From Armatimonadota bacterium (lineage in GTDB: Bacteria; Sysuimicrobiota; Sysuimicrobiia; Sysuimicrobiales; Sysuimicrobiaceae), in contig JAVKGX010000011.1 in the NCBI GenBank assembly GCA_031432545.1, positions 1 through 61,571 of the forward strand: a stretch of DNA of 61,571 bases, written 5' to 3'. A model generated the notes under the pieces. The model had not been told where the DNA came from. It made no database searches and was given only the letters and a program-made list of their open reading frames with translations. Below, piece after piece: positions 28,401-36,176 of the stretch. The translations under genes were made by a program, and so were the position numbers. Within the stretch, counting starts at the first letter, position 1; each line of letters starts with the position of its first letter.

Positions 28401-28829
28401 ACCTTGGAGGACCTCACCGGATCCGTGGACGTCCTGGTGTGGCCGCGGACCTACGAGCGCTGCGGGTCCATCCTGCGCCCCGATGCGGTCGTCGTCGTGC
28501 GCGGACGCATGGACAACTCTGAGGCCCGGCCGAAGCTGCTGGCCGAGGAGATCCTGCCGGTCGAGGCTCTGTCGATGGGCGGCGAGGGCGGCCCCAACGG
28601 CGCCGCCAACGGTGCCCGAGCCCTGCATCTGCGGGTGTCGACTGCCGAAGAGATGCTGCAGCTATCGGACTTCCTCCAGGGCCGTACCGGTCCACGCGAG
28701 GCGTACGCGCACGTGCTGACCCTGCAGGGGGAGTCCGTGCACCGTCTGCGCCGTGGAGTGCCGGCCGACGACGAGTTCCGCCGAGAACTGGAGATGCTGC
28801 TGGGTGAGGACGCCGTCTGGGAGGAGTAA
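25413..28829 (+). CDS. dnaE: DNA polymerase III alpha subunit
   Basis: 1138 aa replicative polymerase of the DnaE1 type. The PHP domain starts at residue 5 (FVHLHLHTEYSLLDGHSR) with LTDHGAMYGAIEFYK and GVEAY, keeping its metal-site histidines. The palm has LPDIDVDFMDTRRDEVIRYV with the catalytic aspartates. FARYGFNRAHAACYGLIAY is the conserved fingers block. The OB fold lies near 985-1060 (VVVGGIVTHVRAMTAKSSG ... LEDLTGSVDVLVWP). The length and lack of an exonuclease insertion separate it from PolC. A stand-alone polA follows 40 bases later. Confidence 0.97.
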   Translation: MSDFVHLHLHTEYSLLDGHSRIQPLMHRAAQLGMRALALTDHGAMYGAIEFYKAARETGIKPILGVEAYQAVRRHTDRDPRADNASFHLTLLACNEEGYRNLIRLVTRAHLDGFYYRPRIDKDLLAAHSRGLIGLSGCMQGEVPQRLLRGDPSGARDVAGLFRDIFEPGNFFVELQNQGLPEQQRLIPALVQLAREVGLPIVATNDVHYIAPEDAEAQDVLMCVQMNKTVHDPDRPRMGDVPHFYLKSAEEMARLFAELPEAVRNTVAIAERCDTRIELDVPKLPEFPVPEGFTAQSYLRHLCEQGIQRLYPRVTPEIQERLDYELGVIEKTGYAAYFLIVQDFVRFAKERGILTTVRGSAAGSLVLYACGVTDVDPLAYKLPFDRFLNLERYTLPDIDVDFMDTRRDEVIRYVMDKYGSDRVAQIITFGTMKARQAVRDVGRVLGMSYGEVDRIAKRVPFAATLDGALHGDPELRKMADEDERVARLLQLARKLEGVARNASTHAAGVIISRDPLTEHVPLTRGKDDAVMTQYDMNSVADIGLVKFDFLGLTNLTILDTALRIIERKRGVRVDLARLPLDDRKTYELLSSGETTGVFQLESSGMRRYLQELRPSSVQDIMAMVALFRPGPMANIPAYIRRKHGREKVTYPHPLLEPVLRDTYGVMVYQEDIMTVAQALAGYTLAEADVLCYAIRKKVKDKLLAQREKFVRGARERGVPKEVVDRVFEQFEPFARYGFNRAHAACYGLIAYYTAYLKANYPAEYMTAVLSADSGNLERIGLDVEECRRMGIAVLPPDVNESEADFTVVNENTIRFGLSTIKNVGTGAVEQIVRAREDGGPFRSLYDLCARVDGRVVTKRVVESLIKAGATDSLGHRAALLAALDDAMEYGTRRQRQAAGAQTGLFSFTAETDAPPPLPDVEPLDTRTLLKMEREMLGLYVTDHPVRTWQPILERQARHRIADLPAVGDRETVVVGGIVTHVRAMTAKSSGSRFAAVTLEDLTGSVDVLVWPRTYERCGSILRPDAVVVVRGRMDNSEARPKLLAEEILPVEALSMGGEGGPNGAANGARALHLRVSTAEEMLQLSDFLQGRTGPREAYAHVLTLQGESVHRLRRGVPADDEFRRELEMLLGEDAVWEE

Positions 28830-28857
28830 CCGCACCCTGCGGGCGCGCGAATTCCGA

Positions 28858-28863
28858 TAGAAT
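28858..28863 (+). promoter_or_regulatory. -10 element of a probable leaderless polA transcript
   Basis: TAGAAT is followed by 6 bases and then the GTG start of polA. This places the transcription start on or beside the start codon. There is no Shine-Dalgarno sequence in the remaining interval. Confidence 0.5.
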
Positions 28864-28869
28864 CTCCCC

Positions 28870-31506
28870 GTGACCGGACAACGCCCCAAACTCGTGTTGC
28901 TGGACGGCAACGGCCTGGTCTACCGGGCGTTCTACGCGCTGCCGTACTTCACGACCAGCGACGGCAGGCCGACCAATGCCGTCTACGGGTTCACCACCAT
29001 GCTCCTCAAGGTCCTGGAGGAGGAGAAGCCCACCCACGTCGCCGTGGCGTTCGACCGCGCCGCGCCCACGTTCCGCCACGCAGACTACAAGGAGTACAAG
29101 GCCACCCGCGAGCGGATGCCCGACGACCTGCGGCCGCAGATGTCGCTCGTGAAGGAAGTCGTCGAGGCCTTCGGGATCCCGATCTTCGAGGTCGAAGGGT
29201 TCGAGGCCGACGATCTCATCGCCACCCTGGCACGGCGCGCCGAGCGCGACGGATTCGAGGTGCTAATCGTCACCGGCGACCTCGACATGCTGCAGGCCGT
29301 CGGTGACCGCACGCGCGTCATAGTCACCAGCCGAGGGATCTCAGAGACCGTCACCTACGACGTCGAACGCGTGCGGACCCGTTTCGGGATCTCCCCCGAG
29401 CAGATGGCGGACTTCAAGGCGCTGCGCGGCGACGCGACCGACAACCTGCCCGGCGTGCCCGGCATCGGCGACAAGACCGCCGCCCAGCTGTTGCAGCAAT
29501 TCGGGACCGTAGAAAACCTCCTCGAACGACTGGACGAAGTACCCCCCAAGCTTCGCGATCGGATCGCGGACCACGCCGACCGGGTCCTGCAGAACAAGCG
29601 GCTGGCGACGATCGCGCCCTGGGCCCCGCTCGAACCGGCCTGGGAGGATCTGCGGGTGCGCGAACGCGACACCGAACGGCTGGGCGCTGTGTTCGCCGAC
29701 CTGGAGTTCAAGAGCCTGCTCGAACGCATCGGCGCCTCACCGGCGCCGCATCCGATCGGGGAGTACGCGCGGTCCGCCGACGTGGAAGAGGAGATCGCCT
29801 CCAGCGAGATCGCGGTGGTCCTCGATGCGGAGGGCCGGGCCATGGAGGGCCGGCCGGTCGGCGCCGCGGTGTCGGCGTCGGCCGGACACGCCACCTACGT
29901 CGCTTTCGACGGGTCCGTGCCGCCGAACCTCGCGCGGCTGCTGGAGTCCTCCGGAATCCGCAAGATCAGCCCGGACGCGAAGGCGGATCTGGTGCGCCTG
30001 CGGCGGATGGGGCTGGCACCGCAGGGGTTCGACTTCGACGTGGGGATCGCATCGTACGTCCTCAACCCGGGCCGCCGCAGCCACGACCTGCAGACCGTCG
30101 CGTGGGAGCAGATCGGCTGGCGGCTGGGGGGCGGCGCGGGTGGGGGGTCGGAGGGATTGCAACTCACGCTGCGCGAGCGCTGGCACGACCTGTGCGAGCA
30201 CGTGGACGCCCTGCAGCGCGTCAAGGCGCCGCTCGAGCGAGCCCTGCGCAACCGCGAGGTGGAGGCGGTGTTCCGCCAGATCGAGATGCCGCTGGTACCG
30301 GTGCTGGCCGAGATGGAGATGGCCGGCGTGGCGGTGGACGTGGCCTACCTGGCCGATCTGGCGCGCGAGCTGCGGGAGCGGGCGGAGCGGCTGGCCCAGG
30401 GGATCTACGAACTGGCGGGTACGGAGTTCAACATCGCATCCACGCGGCAGCTGGCATTCGTCCTATTCGAAAAGTTGGGGTTGCCGCCGGTCAAGAAGAC
30501 GAAGACCGGATACTCGACCGATGCCGACGTGCTGGAGGCGCTGGCGCCGCACCACGAGATCGTGGCCAAGATATTGCAGCACCGGGAGCTGTCGAAACTG
30601 CTGTCGACGTACGTCGAGGTGCTGCCGCGGTTGGTGAATCCCCAGACCGGCCGTGTGCACACGACGTTCAACCAGACCGTGACCGCCACCGGCCGGCTGA
30701 GTTCGCAGGATCCGAACCTCCAGAACATCCCGATCCGCACCGAGGAGGGCCGGCGGATCCGACGCGCGTTTGTTGCTCCTCCCGGGCGCGTACTGGTGGG
30801 GGCGGACTACAACCAGATCGAACTGCGGATCCTCGCTCACATCAGCGGCGACGAGGCGTTGCGCGAGGTGTTCCGTGCCGGCCGCGACATTCACGCGGAG
30901 GTCGCCAGCGACGTGTTCGCCATCCCGCGCGAGCGGCTGGGGCCCGAACAGCGCCGGCGCGCGAAGGCGATCAACTTCGGCATCGCCTACGGCATCAGCG
31001 GGTTCGGGTTGGCGCAGCAGATCGGCGTCAGCCCGCAGGAGGCCGACGCCTACATCGAACGGTACTTCGCCCGATATCCGGGCGTGCGCGCGTACATCGA
31101 GCGGACGATCGCGCAGGCGCGCAAGACGGGTTACGTGGCGACGCTGCTCGGGCGCCGCCGCTACCTGACGGACCTGCACAGCCGCAACCGCGTCGTTCGG
31201 GAAGCCGCCGAGCGGGTGGCGATCAACACTCCCATCCAGGGAACCCAGGCCGATCTGATCAAGGTGGCCATGGTCCGCATCTACAAGGAGGTGCTGCGGG
31301 GCTTTCCGGGCGCGCGAATGATCCTGCAGGTCCACGACGAGCTGCTGTTTGAGGCCGACCCTCACCAGGCGGCGCCGCTGGGGCGGGCCGCCGCGGAGGT
31401 GATGCGCGGGGCGATCCGGCTGGACGTCCCCATCGAGGTTGACCTGAAGGTCGGGCCGAACTGGCGGGACATGGAGGTGCTGGAACCGACGGAGGTCGGG
31501 TCGTGA
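28870..31506 (+). CDS. polA: DNA polymerase I
   Basis: 878 aa from GTG 28870. The 5' nuclease domain (1-290) shows LLDGNGLVYRAFYALP, AFDRAAPTFRH, FEADDLIATLARRAE and VPGIGDKTAAQLLQQFG. A 3' exonuclease-like domain follows (about 310-470). Exo motif I DAE and an Asp in DAKADLVRL are present, but the motif III Tyr appears to be Cys (LCEHVDAL), so proofreading is uncertain. Polymerase motifs are intact: A VGADYNQIELRILAH, B RRRAKAINFGIAYGISGFG and C LQVHDELLFE. It fills gaps, removes primers and serves repair. The stop overlaps the next gene (GTGA). Confidence 0.96.
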   Translation: MTGQRPKLVLLDGNGLVYRAFYALPYFTTSDGRPTNAVYGFTTMLLKVLEEEKPTHVAVAFDRAAPTFRHADYKEYKATRERMPDDLRPQMSLVKEVVEAFGIPIFEVEGFEADDLIATLARRAERDGFEVLIVTGDLDMLQAVGDRTRVIVTSRGISETVTYDVERVRTRFGISPEQMADFKALRGDATDNLPGVPGIGDKTAAQLLQQFGTVENLLERLDEVPPKLRDRIADHADRVLQNKRLATIAPWAPLEPAWEDLRVRERDTERLGAVFADLEFKSLLERIGASPAPHPIGEYARSADVEEEIASSEIAVVLDAEGRAMEGRPVGAAVSASAGHATYVAFDGSVPPNLARLLESSGIRKISPDAKADLVRLRRMGLAPQGFDFDVGIASYVLNPGRRSHDLQTVAWEQIGWRLGGGAGGGSEGLQLTLRERWHDLCEHVDALQRVKAPLERALRNREVEAVFRQIEMPLVPVLAEMEMAGVAVDVAYLADLARELRERAERLAQGIYELAGTEFNIASTRQLAFVLFEKLGLPPVKKTKTGYSTDADVLEALAPHHEIVAKILQHRELSKLLSTYVEVLPRLVNPQTGRVHTTFNQTVTATGRLSSQDPNLQNIPIRTEEGRRIRRAFVAPPGRVLVGADYNQIELRILAHISGDEALREVFRAGRDIHAEVASDVFAIPRERLGPEQRRRAKAINFGIAYGISGFGLAQQIGVSPQEADAYIERYFARYPGVRAYIERTIAQARKTGYVATLLGRRRYLTDLHSRNRVVREAAERVAINTPIQGTQADLIKVAMVRIYKEVLRGFPGARMILQVHDELLFEADPHQAAPLGRAAAEVMRGAIRLDVPIEVDLKVGPNWRDMEVLEPTEVGS

Positions 31507-32480
31507 CGATCCGCGCGACGTTGTGTTTCATCGTGCGCGACGGGCAGGTGCTGCTGCTCCGCAAGGCGGAAGGGCTGTGGGGCAGCGGCAAGTGGAACGC
31601 GCCCGGCGGCAAGCTCGCCGACGGCGAGGATCCCTGTGCCGGAGCCGTGCGCGAGGTGCGGGAGGAGACGGGGTTGACGGTCGCTGACCCGCAGCCGCGG
31701 GGCACACTCAGGTTCTACTTCGGGCAGCGGCCCGAACCGGCCTGGGTCGTCTACCTCTTTGTGGCGCGCCGGTTCTCCGGACGGCTCCGACCGGGCGAGG
31801 AAGGCATCCTGCAGTGGCACGCGCAGGACGCGCTGCCCTACGACCAGATGTGGGAGGACGACCGCTACTGGCTGCCGGCACTGCTCCGAGGCGAGACGGT
31901 CGACGGCGACTTCTACTTCGACGAGGCCGCGGCCAAGCTGCTGCGCCACGAGCTCCGTGTCGACTCCCTCGCAGGGGGAGAGGGCTGCCCGCCGGACGCC
32001 GGCGTCGTGCACTCCATCCAGGTCTCCCGCGGCGGCGTCCCCAAGCATCCGGTGCCGTGCGCCTCGGTCACCTTCGAGGGGATCGAGGGCGACGGCCACC
32101 ACGACGCTCGCCACCACGGCGGCCGGGAGCGCGCGCTGTGCCTGTTCTCCCTGGAGGTCATCGAGCGGCTGCGCGCCGAGGGCCATCCGATTTCACCGGG
32201 GTCGGTGGGAGAGAACCTGACTGTGTCCGGGTTGGACTGGTCGCGGGTCGTCCCCGGCACGCGGCTGCGGGTCGGCGAGGTCGAGATCGAGGTCACCCAG
32301 TTCACCACGCCCTGCGCGACCATCCGGGCCAGCTTCCGCGAGGGACGGTACGAGAGGATCAGCCCGACCCTCCACCCGGGCGACAGCCGCGTCTACGCCC
32401 GCGTGCTGCAGCCCGGTATGGTGCGCGTCGGCGACGCAGTACGGATCCTGATGGCTTCGCCGGCACCCAAGCTCCCATGA
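31503..32480 (+). CDS. NUDIX hydrolase-MOSC domain fusion
   Basis: 325 aa from the GTG overlapping the polA stop. Residues 1-145 are a MutT-like NUDIX domain with the full box in GGKLADGEDPCAGAVREVREETGL and WNAPGGK before it, as in 8-oxo-dGTP diphosphatases. After a linker near 150-165, residues 170-318 form a MOSC domain: VHSIQVSRGGVPKHPV, GDGHHDARHHGGRERALCLF, PGSVGENLTVSGLDW and the conserved Cys of FTTPCATIRASF. MOSC proteins such as YiiM and YcbX detoxify N-hydroxylated base analogues with Moco. The combination, coupled to polA and followed by coaE with an ATGA overlap, suggests nucleotide-pool sanitation; that role is inferred. Confidence 0.9.
   Translation: MTIRATLCFIVRDGQVLLLRKAEGLWGSGKWNAPGGKLADGEDPCAGAVREVREETGLTVADPQPRGTLRFYFGQRPEPAWVVYLFVARRFSGRLRPGEEGILQWHAQDALPYDQMWEDDRYWLPALLRGETVDGDFYFDEAAAKLLRHELRVDSLAGGEGCPPDAGVVHSIQVSRGGVPKHPVPCASVTFEGIEGDGHHDARHHGGRERALCLFSLEVIERLRAEGHPISPGSVGENLTVSGLDWSRVVPGTRLRVGEVEIEVTQFTTPCATIRASFREGRYERISPTLHPGDSRVYARVLQPGMVRVGDAVRILMASPAPKLP
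31965..31982 (+). repeat. In-frame copy of an 18-base palindromic motif
   Basis: TCCCT-N4-GGGGGAGAG within the NUDIX-MOSC linker. The same motif, differing only in the 4-base loop, occurs at 40551-40568 inside the dehydrogenase gene. It resembles dispersed REP-like palindromes. Confidence 0.4.
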
Positions 32481-33082
32481 AGGTCGTCGCGCTCACCGGC
32501 GGCATCGCGAGCGGGAAGTCCACGGTCGCGCGGCTGTTGCGGGAACTCGGAGCGGAGGTCATAGACGCCGACCAGATCGCGCGCGAGGTGACCGCGCCCG
32601 GCCAGCCGGCGCTTGCGGAAGTCGTGGCCGCGTTCGGGGAAGCATACCTGCTCCCAGACGGAGGACTGGACCGCCGCAAGCTCGGTGAACTCGTGTTTGC
32701 CGATCCCCAAGCCCGTGCGAAGCTGAATGCCATCGTCCATCCCCGCGTGCGGGCGCGGTTGCGGGAGGCGCGGGAGCGCATCGCCCGCGAGCGGCCCGAC
32801 ACCGTGCTCGTCATGGACATCCCGCTGCTGTTCGAGAGCGACGTACCCGACTACGAGGGGATGGACGCCATCGTCGTGTACGCCTCCCCCGAAACACAGA
32901 TCGCGAGACTGATGGCGCGCGACGGTCTGAGCCGAGACCAGGCGCAGGCGCGCCTGCGCGCACAGATACCCCTGGCCGACAAACTGCCCCGTGCCCGCTG
33001 GGTGGTGCACAACGACGGACCGCTGGCCGACACGCGGACGCAGGTGGCGAGGATCTGGGAGGAAATCTTGGCCCAGCGTTAG
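32477..33082 (+). CDS. coaE: Dephospho-CoA kinase
   Basis: 201 aa. Last step of CoA synthesis, phosphorylating the 3'-OH of dephospho-CoA. P-loop VALTGGIASGKSTVARLL, then VIDADQIAREV (substrate Asp), HPRVRARL, VLVMDIPLLFES and RDGLSRDQAQARL in the lid. Full length for the family. ATG at 32477 overlaps the NUDIX-MOSC stop. Confidence 0.96.
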   Translation: MKVVALTGGIASGKSTVARLLRELGAEVIDADQIAREVTAPGQPALAEVVAAFGEAYLLPDGGLDRRKLGELVFADPQARAKLNAIVHPRVRARLREARERIARERPDTVLVMDIPLLFESDVPDYEGMDAIVVYASPETQIARLMARDGLSRDQAQARLRAQIPLADKLPRARWVVHNDGPLADTRTQVARIWEEILAQR

Positions 33083-33175
33083 CCACGAACCCATTCGACC
33101 TCGATTGCGTAGTTAGGAGACGGAGTACCGCCGCGCACTCCGCAACGTCGTCGGAACGCAGAGGAGGTCGACGGG

Positions 33176-35308
33176 ATGCGAAGAGGCTTGTTGTTCGTAC
33201 TCGTCGCGGCGCTCGCGGTGGCGTCCGTGGAGCCGGCCGCGGCGCAGGGAATTCGGGTGATCCTCGACGGGCAACCGGTCGCCTTCGACGTGCCGCCGGT
33301 GGAGATCCAAGGGCGCGTGCTGGTGCCGCTGCGGGGCATCTTCGAACGGCTCGGCGCCTATGTCGACTACGATGCGGCGACCCGAACCATCGACGCGCGG
33401 CGCGGAGGCACCAGTGTCAGGCTCCAGCTGGGCAGTCGCGTGGCCTACATCAACGGCGCGCCGACCAGCCTCGACGTTCCTGCGATGTCGGTGCGGGGGC
33501 GCACGATGGTCCCCCTCCGCTTCGTCAGCGAAGCGCTCGGCGCGGTCGTGGAATGGGATGGGGCGACGCGCACGGTGATCATCACGACCGGCACTGCGCA
33601 GGTCCCTCCGCCTCAGCGATACACGCCGCCGCCGGGTGGGGCGCCGGCCCCACCGATCGCCCAACCCGCGACGATCGAAGGGGTGCTGGTCGCGGTCAAC
33701 ACGGCGCAGAGCCGCATCATCGTGCAGCGGGAGAACCTGGCCTACACGATCGCGGTGACGGCCGACACGGCGATCGCGCGGATCAACGCGGACACGAATG
33801 CCGGCGGCTCGGTCTCGCTGGCGGAGCTGCGGCCCGGCGACCAGGTCCGCGTCACGGTTGACGCCAACAACCGCGCGATCACGATCCGTGCGACCTACCG
33901 GGTGGCCAGCGGCCGGATCGACGCGGTCACCGCAACGGTGATCGTGCTGGACAACGGCCAGTCCTTCCGCTTCTCCCCCAACGTGGAGGTGACGATCGAC
34001 GACCAACAGGCCCGGGTGGCCGACCTGCGGCCGGGGATGAACGTCACGCTGCGCGTCAACCCGCAGAGCAACGAGGTGTGGGGAGTGGAGGGCCGCCGCA
34101 CCGCGGCGATCCTTGCGCCCCCGCCGGCGGCGGGCACGGTAGTCGTGGAGTCGTTTGCGCACAACGCGCAGCGACCCCTGCGGGCCGGCGAAGCCCTGAC
34201 GGTCACGCTGCGGGGTACCGGCGGCGGACGCGCCACGTTCTCGATCGGGGACCAGATCCGGGACGTGCCGATGCAGGAGACGCAGGCGGGCGTTTACGTC
34301 GGTGCGTATGTCGTGCGCCCCGGCGACAACCTCACCAACGTCCCCGTCTTCGGCCGGCTGCTTGTCGGCAACGTCAGCAGCCCGATCGTGCAGTCCGGGA
34401 CGCCGGTGACGTTCGACACCGCGGCACCGCGGATCGTGGATGTGGCGCCCCCCAACGGTGCGCGCATCCCCAACAACCGTCCCAACATCGTCGTCGTGGT
34501 CGATGACGGGCAGGGGTCCGGCATCGGGGCCTTTCGCCTGGTCGTTCAGGGGCAGGATGTCACCGCGCAGGCCGCACGGTCCGACCGGATCATCAGCTAC
34601 AACCCGCCCCAGGCGTTTCGCGATGGCGCCGTGACCGTGCGGGTGCGCGTCGCCGACCGGGCTGGCAACGCCACGGATTTCCAGTGGGCGTTCACCGTGG
34701 CGGCGCAGACGGCAGTGATCCAGTCGGTGACGTTCGGACCGAACCGGCCCCTGCGCGCCGGAGACGTGCTGACCGTCGTCATGGTGGCCGAGCCCGGCGG
34801 ACGGGCGACGTTCTCGATCGAAGGGCTCGCCGCGACGGTGCCGATGGCAGAGCAGGAGCCCGGCCGCTACGTCGGGACCTACACGGTGCGTCCTGGCGAA
34901 AACGTGAACAACGCGGCGATCACCGTAACGCTGGTGCGCCGGACAGGGGGGGTCGTGACCGCCAGGGCCACCGGCGGCGTCGTCGTTGCAACCGGTCGGC
35001 CGGCACCGCCCACCATCGAGCAGCCCCTGGCCGGACAGACCGTCGCGTCTCCGCTCACGATCCGGGGCCGCGCGACGCCCCTTTACAGGGTGCGCGTCGT
35101 TGTCACCTACGAGGGCAACCTCGGACCGATCGTCGTACGGGGGCGCCTCGGCGAGGTCGAGGTGACCGCGGACGCCAACGGCCACTGGACGGCCACGATC
35201 CGGTATCCGATCGCGCTGAGCGGCGCGCGGATCACCATCACCGCCGTCACCGTCAGTCCGATCGGGGAGCCGTCGGAGCCCGCCACGCTACAGGTCGTAC
35301 AGCGGTAG
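33176..35308 (+). CDS. Secreted copper-amine-oxidase-N stalk protein with Ig-like repeats
   Basis: 710 aa. A signal peptide (residues 1-24, LFVLVAALAVASVEPAAAQG) is followed by two copies of the copper amine oxidase N-terminal stalk fold (about 26-140; RVLVPLRGIFERLGAYVDYD and RTMVPLRFVSEALGAVVEWD). Next is a Pro-rich linker, then two DUF5666-like beta units (about 160-320; each ending LRPGDQVRVTVD or LRPGMNVTLRVN). A long module occurs twice (about 325-410 and 515-600), each with RPLRAGE or RPLRAGD, GGRATFSI and YVGxYxVRPG(D/E)N. A cadherin-like domain lies between the two (TAAPRIVDVAPPNGARIP), and a final Ig-like domain ends the protein. Probably a cell-surface structural or wall-binding protein; no enzyme site is seen. 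AGGAGG precedes the ATG. Confidence 0.85.
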   Translation: MRRGLLFVLVAALAVASVEPAAAQGIRVILDGQPVAFDVPPVEIQGRVLVPLRGIFERLGAYVDYDAATRTIDARRGGTSVRLQLGSRVAYINGAPTSLDVPAMSVRGRTMVPLRFVSEALGAVVEWDGATRTVIITTGTAQVPPPQRYTPPPGGAPAPPIAQPATIEGVLVAVNTAQSRIIVQRENLAYTIAVTADTAIARINADTNAGGSVSLAELRPGDQVRVTVDANNRAITIRATYRVASGRIDAVTATVIVLDNGQSFRFSPNVEVTIDDQQARVADLRPGMNVTLRVNPQSNEVWGVEGRRTAAILAPPPAAGTVVVESFAHNAQRPLRAGEALTVTLRGTGGGRATFSIGDQIRDVPMQETQAGVYVGAYVVRPGDNLTNVPVFGRLLVGNVSSPIVQSGTPVTFDTAAPRIVDVAPPNGARIPNNRPNIVVVVDDGQGSGIGAFRLVVQGQDVTAQAARSDRIISYNPPQAFRDGAVTVRVRVADRAGNATDFQWAFTVAAQTAVIQSVTFGPNRPLRAGDVLTVVMVAEPGGRATFSIEGLAATVPMAEQEPGRYVGTYTVRPGENVNNAAITVTLVRRTGGVVTARATGGVVVATGRPAPPTIEQPLAGQTVASPLTIRGRATPLYRVRVVVTYEGNLGPIVVRGRLGEVEVTADANGHWTATIRYPIALSGARITITAVTVSPIGEPSEPATLQVVQR

Positions 35309-35448
35309 GAGAGGCCTTTTTCTCTCCCCGCGCCGCAACACGCGGAGGTGGCGTCGGCGGGCTGCGCGCGGTACGCTGAGGCCAACCGCGCCGACGGCCA
35401 CCGAGCCGGCCGGGGACGGGGAGAAACCACGGGACCCGACCGCCTTCC
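35309..35448 (+). other. Intergenic gap with a short hairpin after the stalk gene
   Basis: 140 bases. GGAGAG and CTCTCC flank GCCTTTTT just after the stop (about 35309-35328), a 6-bp stem that might act as a weak terminator, but no T-run follows. Nothing else is recognised. Confidence 0.3.
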
Positions 35449-35907
35449 ATGTATCGCTACGTGATCCCCCCGCGGGCCGTACCGCGTGCCGACGACCGCT
35501 ACTTCGAGGTCCTCAGCCAGTCCGTGTTCCAGGCCGGGTTCAGCTGGGAGGTCGTCCGCCGCAAATGGCCGGCGATGCGGCGTGCGTTTGCGGGCTTCGA
35601 CGTCGATGCGGTGGCGCGCTTTCGGACGCGCGACGTCGAGCGGCTGATGCGCAATGCCGCGGTCGTGCGCAATCGGCGCAAAATCGAAGCGGTGATCGAG
35701 AACGCCCGGATCCTTCAGGAGATCCGGCGCGAGCACGGATCGGTCCGACGGTACATCCGGACACTGCCGCGATCGTACGCCCAGCGTGTGCAGATCCTGT
35801 CGCGCACGTTTCGATTCCTCGGGCCGACTGGGGTCTTCCACTTTCTGTGGTGCGTGGGCGAACCCGTGCCGTCCTGGCGCGATCGAGACCCGACCCGCCG
35901 ACGGTGA
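35449..35907 (+). CDS. Tag-like 3-methyladenine DNA glycosylase family protein, divergent
   Basis: 152 aa. Residues 15-85 match the Tag helix-hairpin-helix fold: YFEVLSQSVFQAGFSWEVVRRKWPAMRRAF, FDVDAVARFRTRDVERLM and IVRN-like VVRNRRKIEAVIENARI. Compared with E. coli Tag it lacks the N-terminal Cys/His and C-terminal His/Cys of the zinc snap. The catalytic Glu region (LCLEGQQAG in Tag) reads LSQSVFQAG, without Glu. It belongs to a shorter Tag-like group whose substrate is unclear. It could still bind damaged DNA. Confidence 0.75.
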   Translation: MYRYVIPPRAVPRADDRYFEVLSQSVFQAGFSWEVVRRKWPAMRRAFAGFDVDAVARFRTRDVERLMRNAAVVRNRRKIEAVIENARILQEIRREHGSVRRYIRTLPRSYAQRVQILSRTFRFLGPTGVFHFLWCVGEPVPSWRDRDPTRRR

Positions 35908-35937
35908 GGCAGCGGACCGCGAAGTAGGAGCGAGGCG

Positions 35938-36110
35938 ATGACCATCCGGGAGGTGCTGCTGGCGCACATCCGGCGCACCTACGAGGAGGAAGCATGGCAG
36001 CCGTCGCCGCGGATGGCAGTGGAATGGATGAGCGCGATGGAGATGGCCACCCACGACACCTACCACACGCGGGGCAGATCCGCTACGTGCGGGCCCTGCA
36101 GGGCGCGTGA
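35938..36110 (+). pseudogene. DinB/YfiT-family relic with internal deletion and frameshift
   Basis: ATG 35938 opens MTIREVLLAHIRRTYEEEAW, the normal N terminus of DinB-like four-helix metalloproteins. It then jumps within about 10 residues to the C-terminal helix, SAMEMATHDTYHT, so most of the roughly 150-aa protein is missing. Two extra bases near 36069 break the frame: in the shifted frame the natural ending GQIRYVRALQGA and a TGA (36108-36110) follow. Both lesions show that this gene is dead. Confidence 0.75.
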
Positions 36111-36176
36111 CCCGCGGGCGTCGCGGTCGTCGGCGCACGCGCTAGACTGAAGGGGATTTCCAATCCGGGAGGCTGG

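Noticed and set aside
35309-35330. Intrinsic terminator after the stalk gene
   Set aside because: The 6-bp stem has Ts in the loop, not after it.
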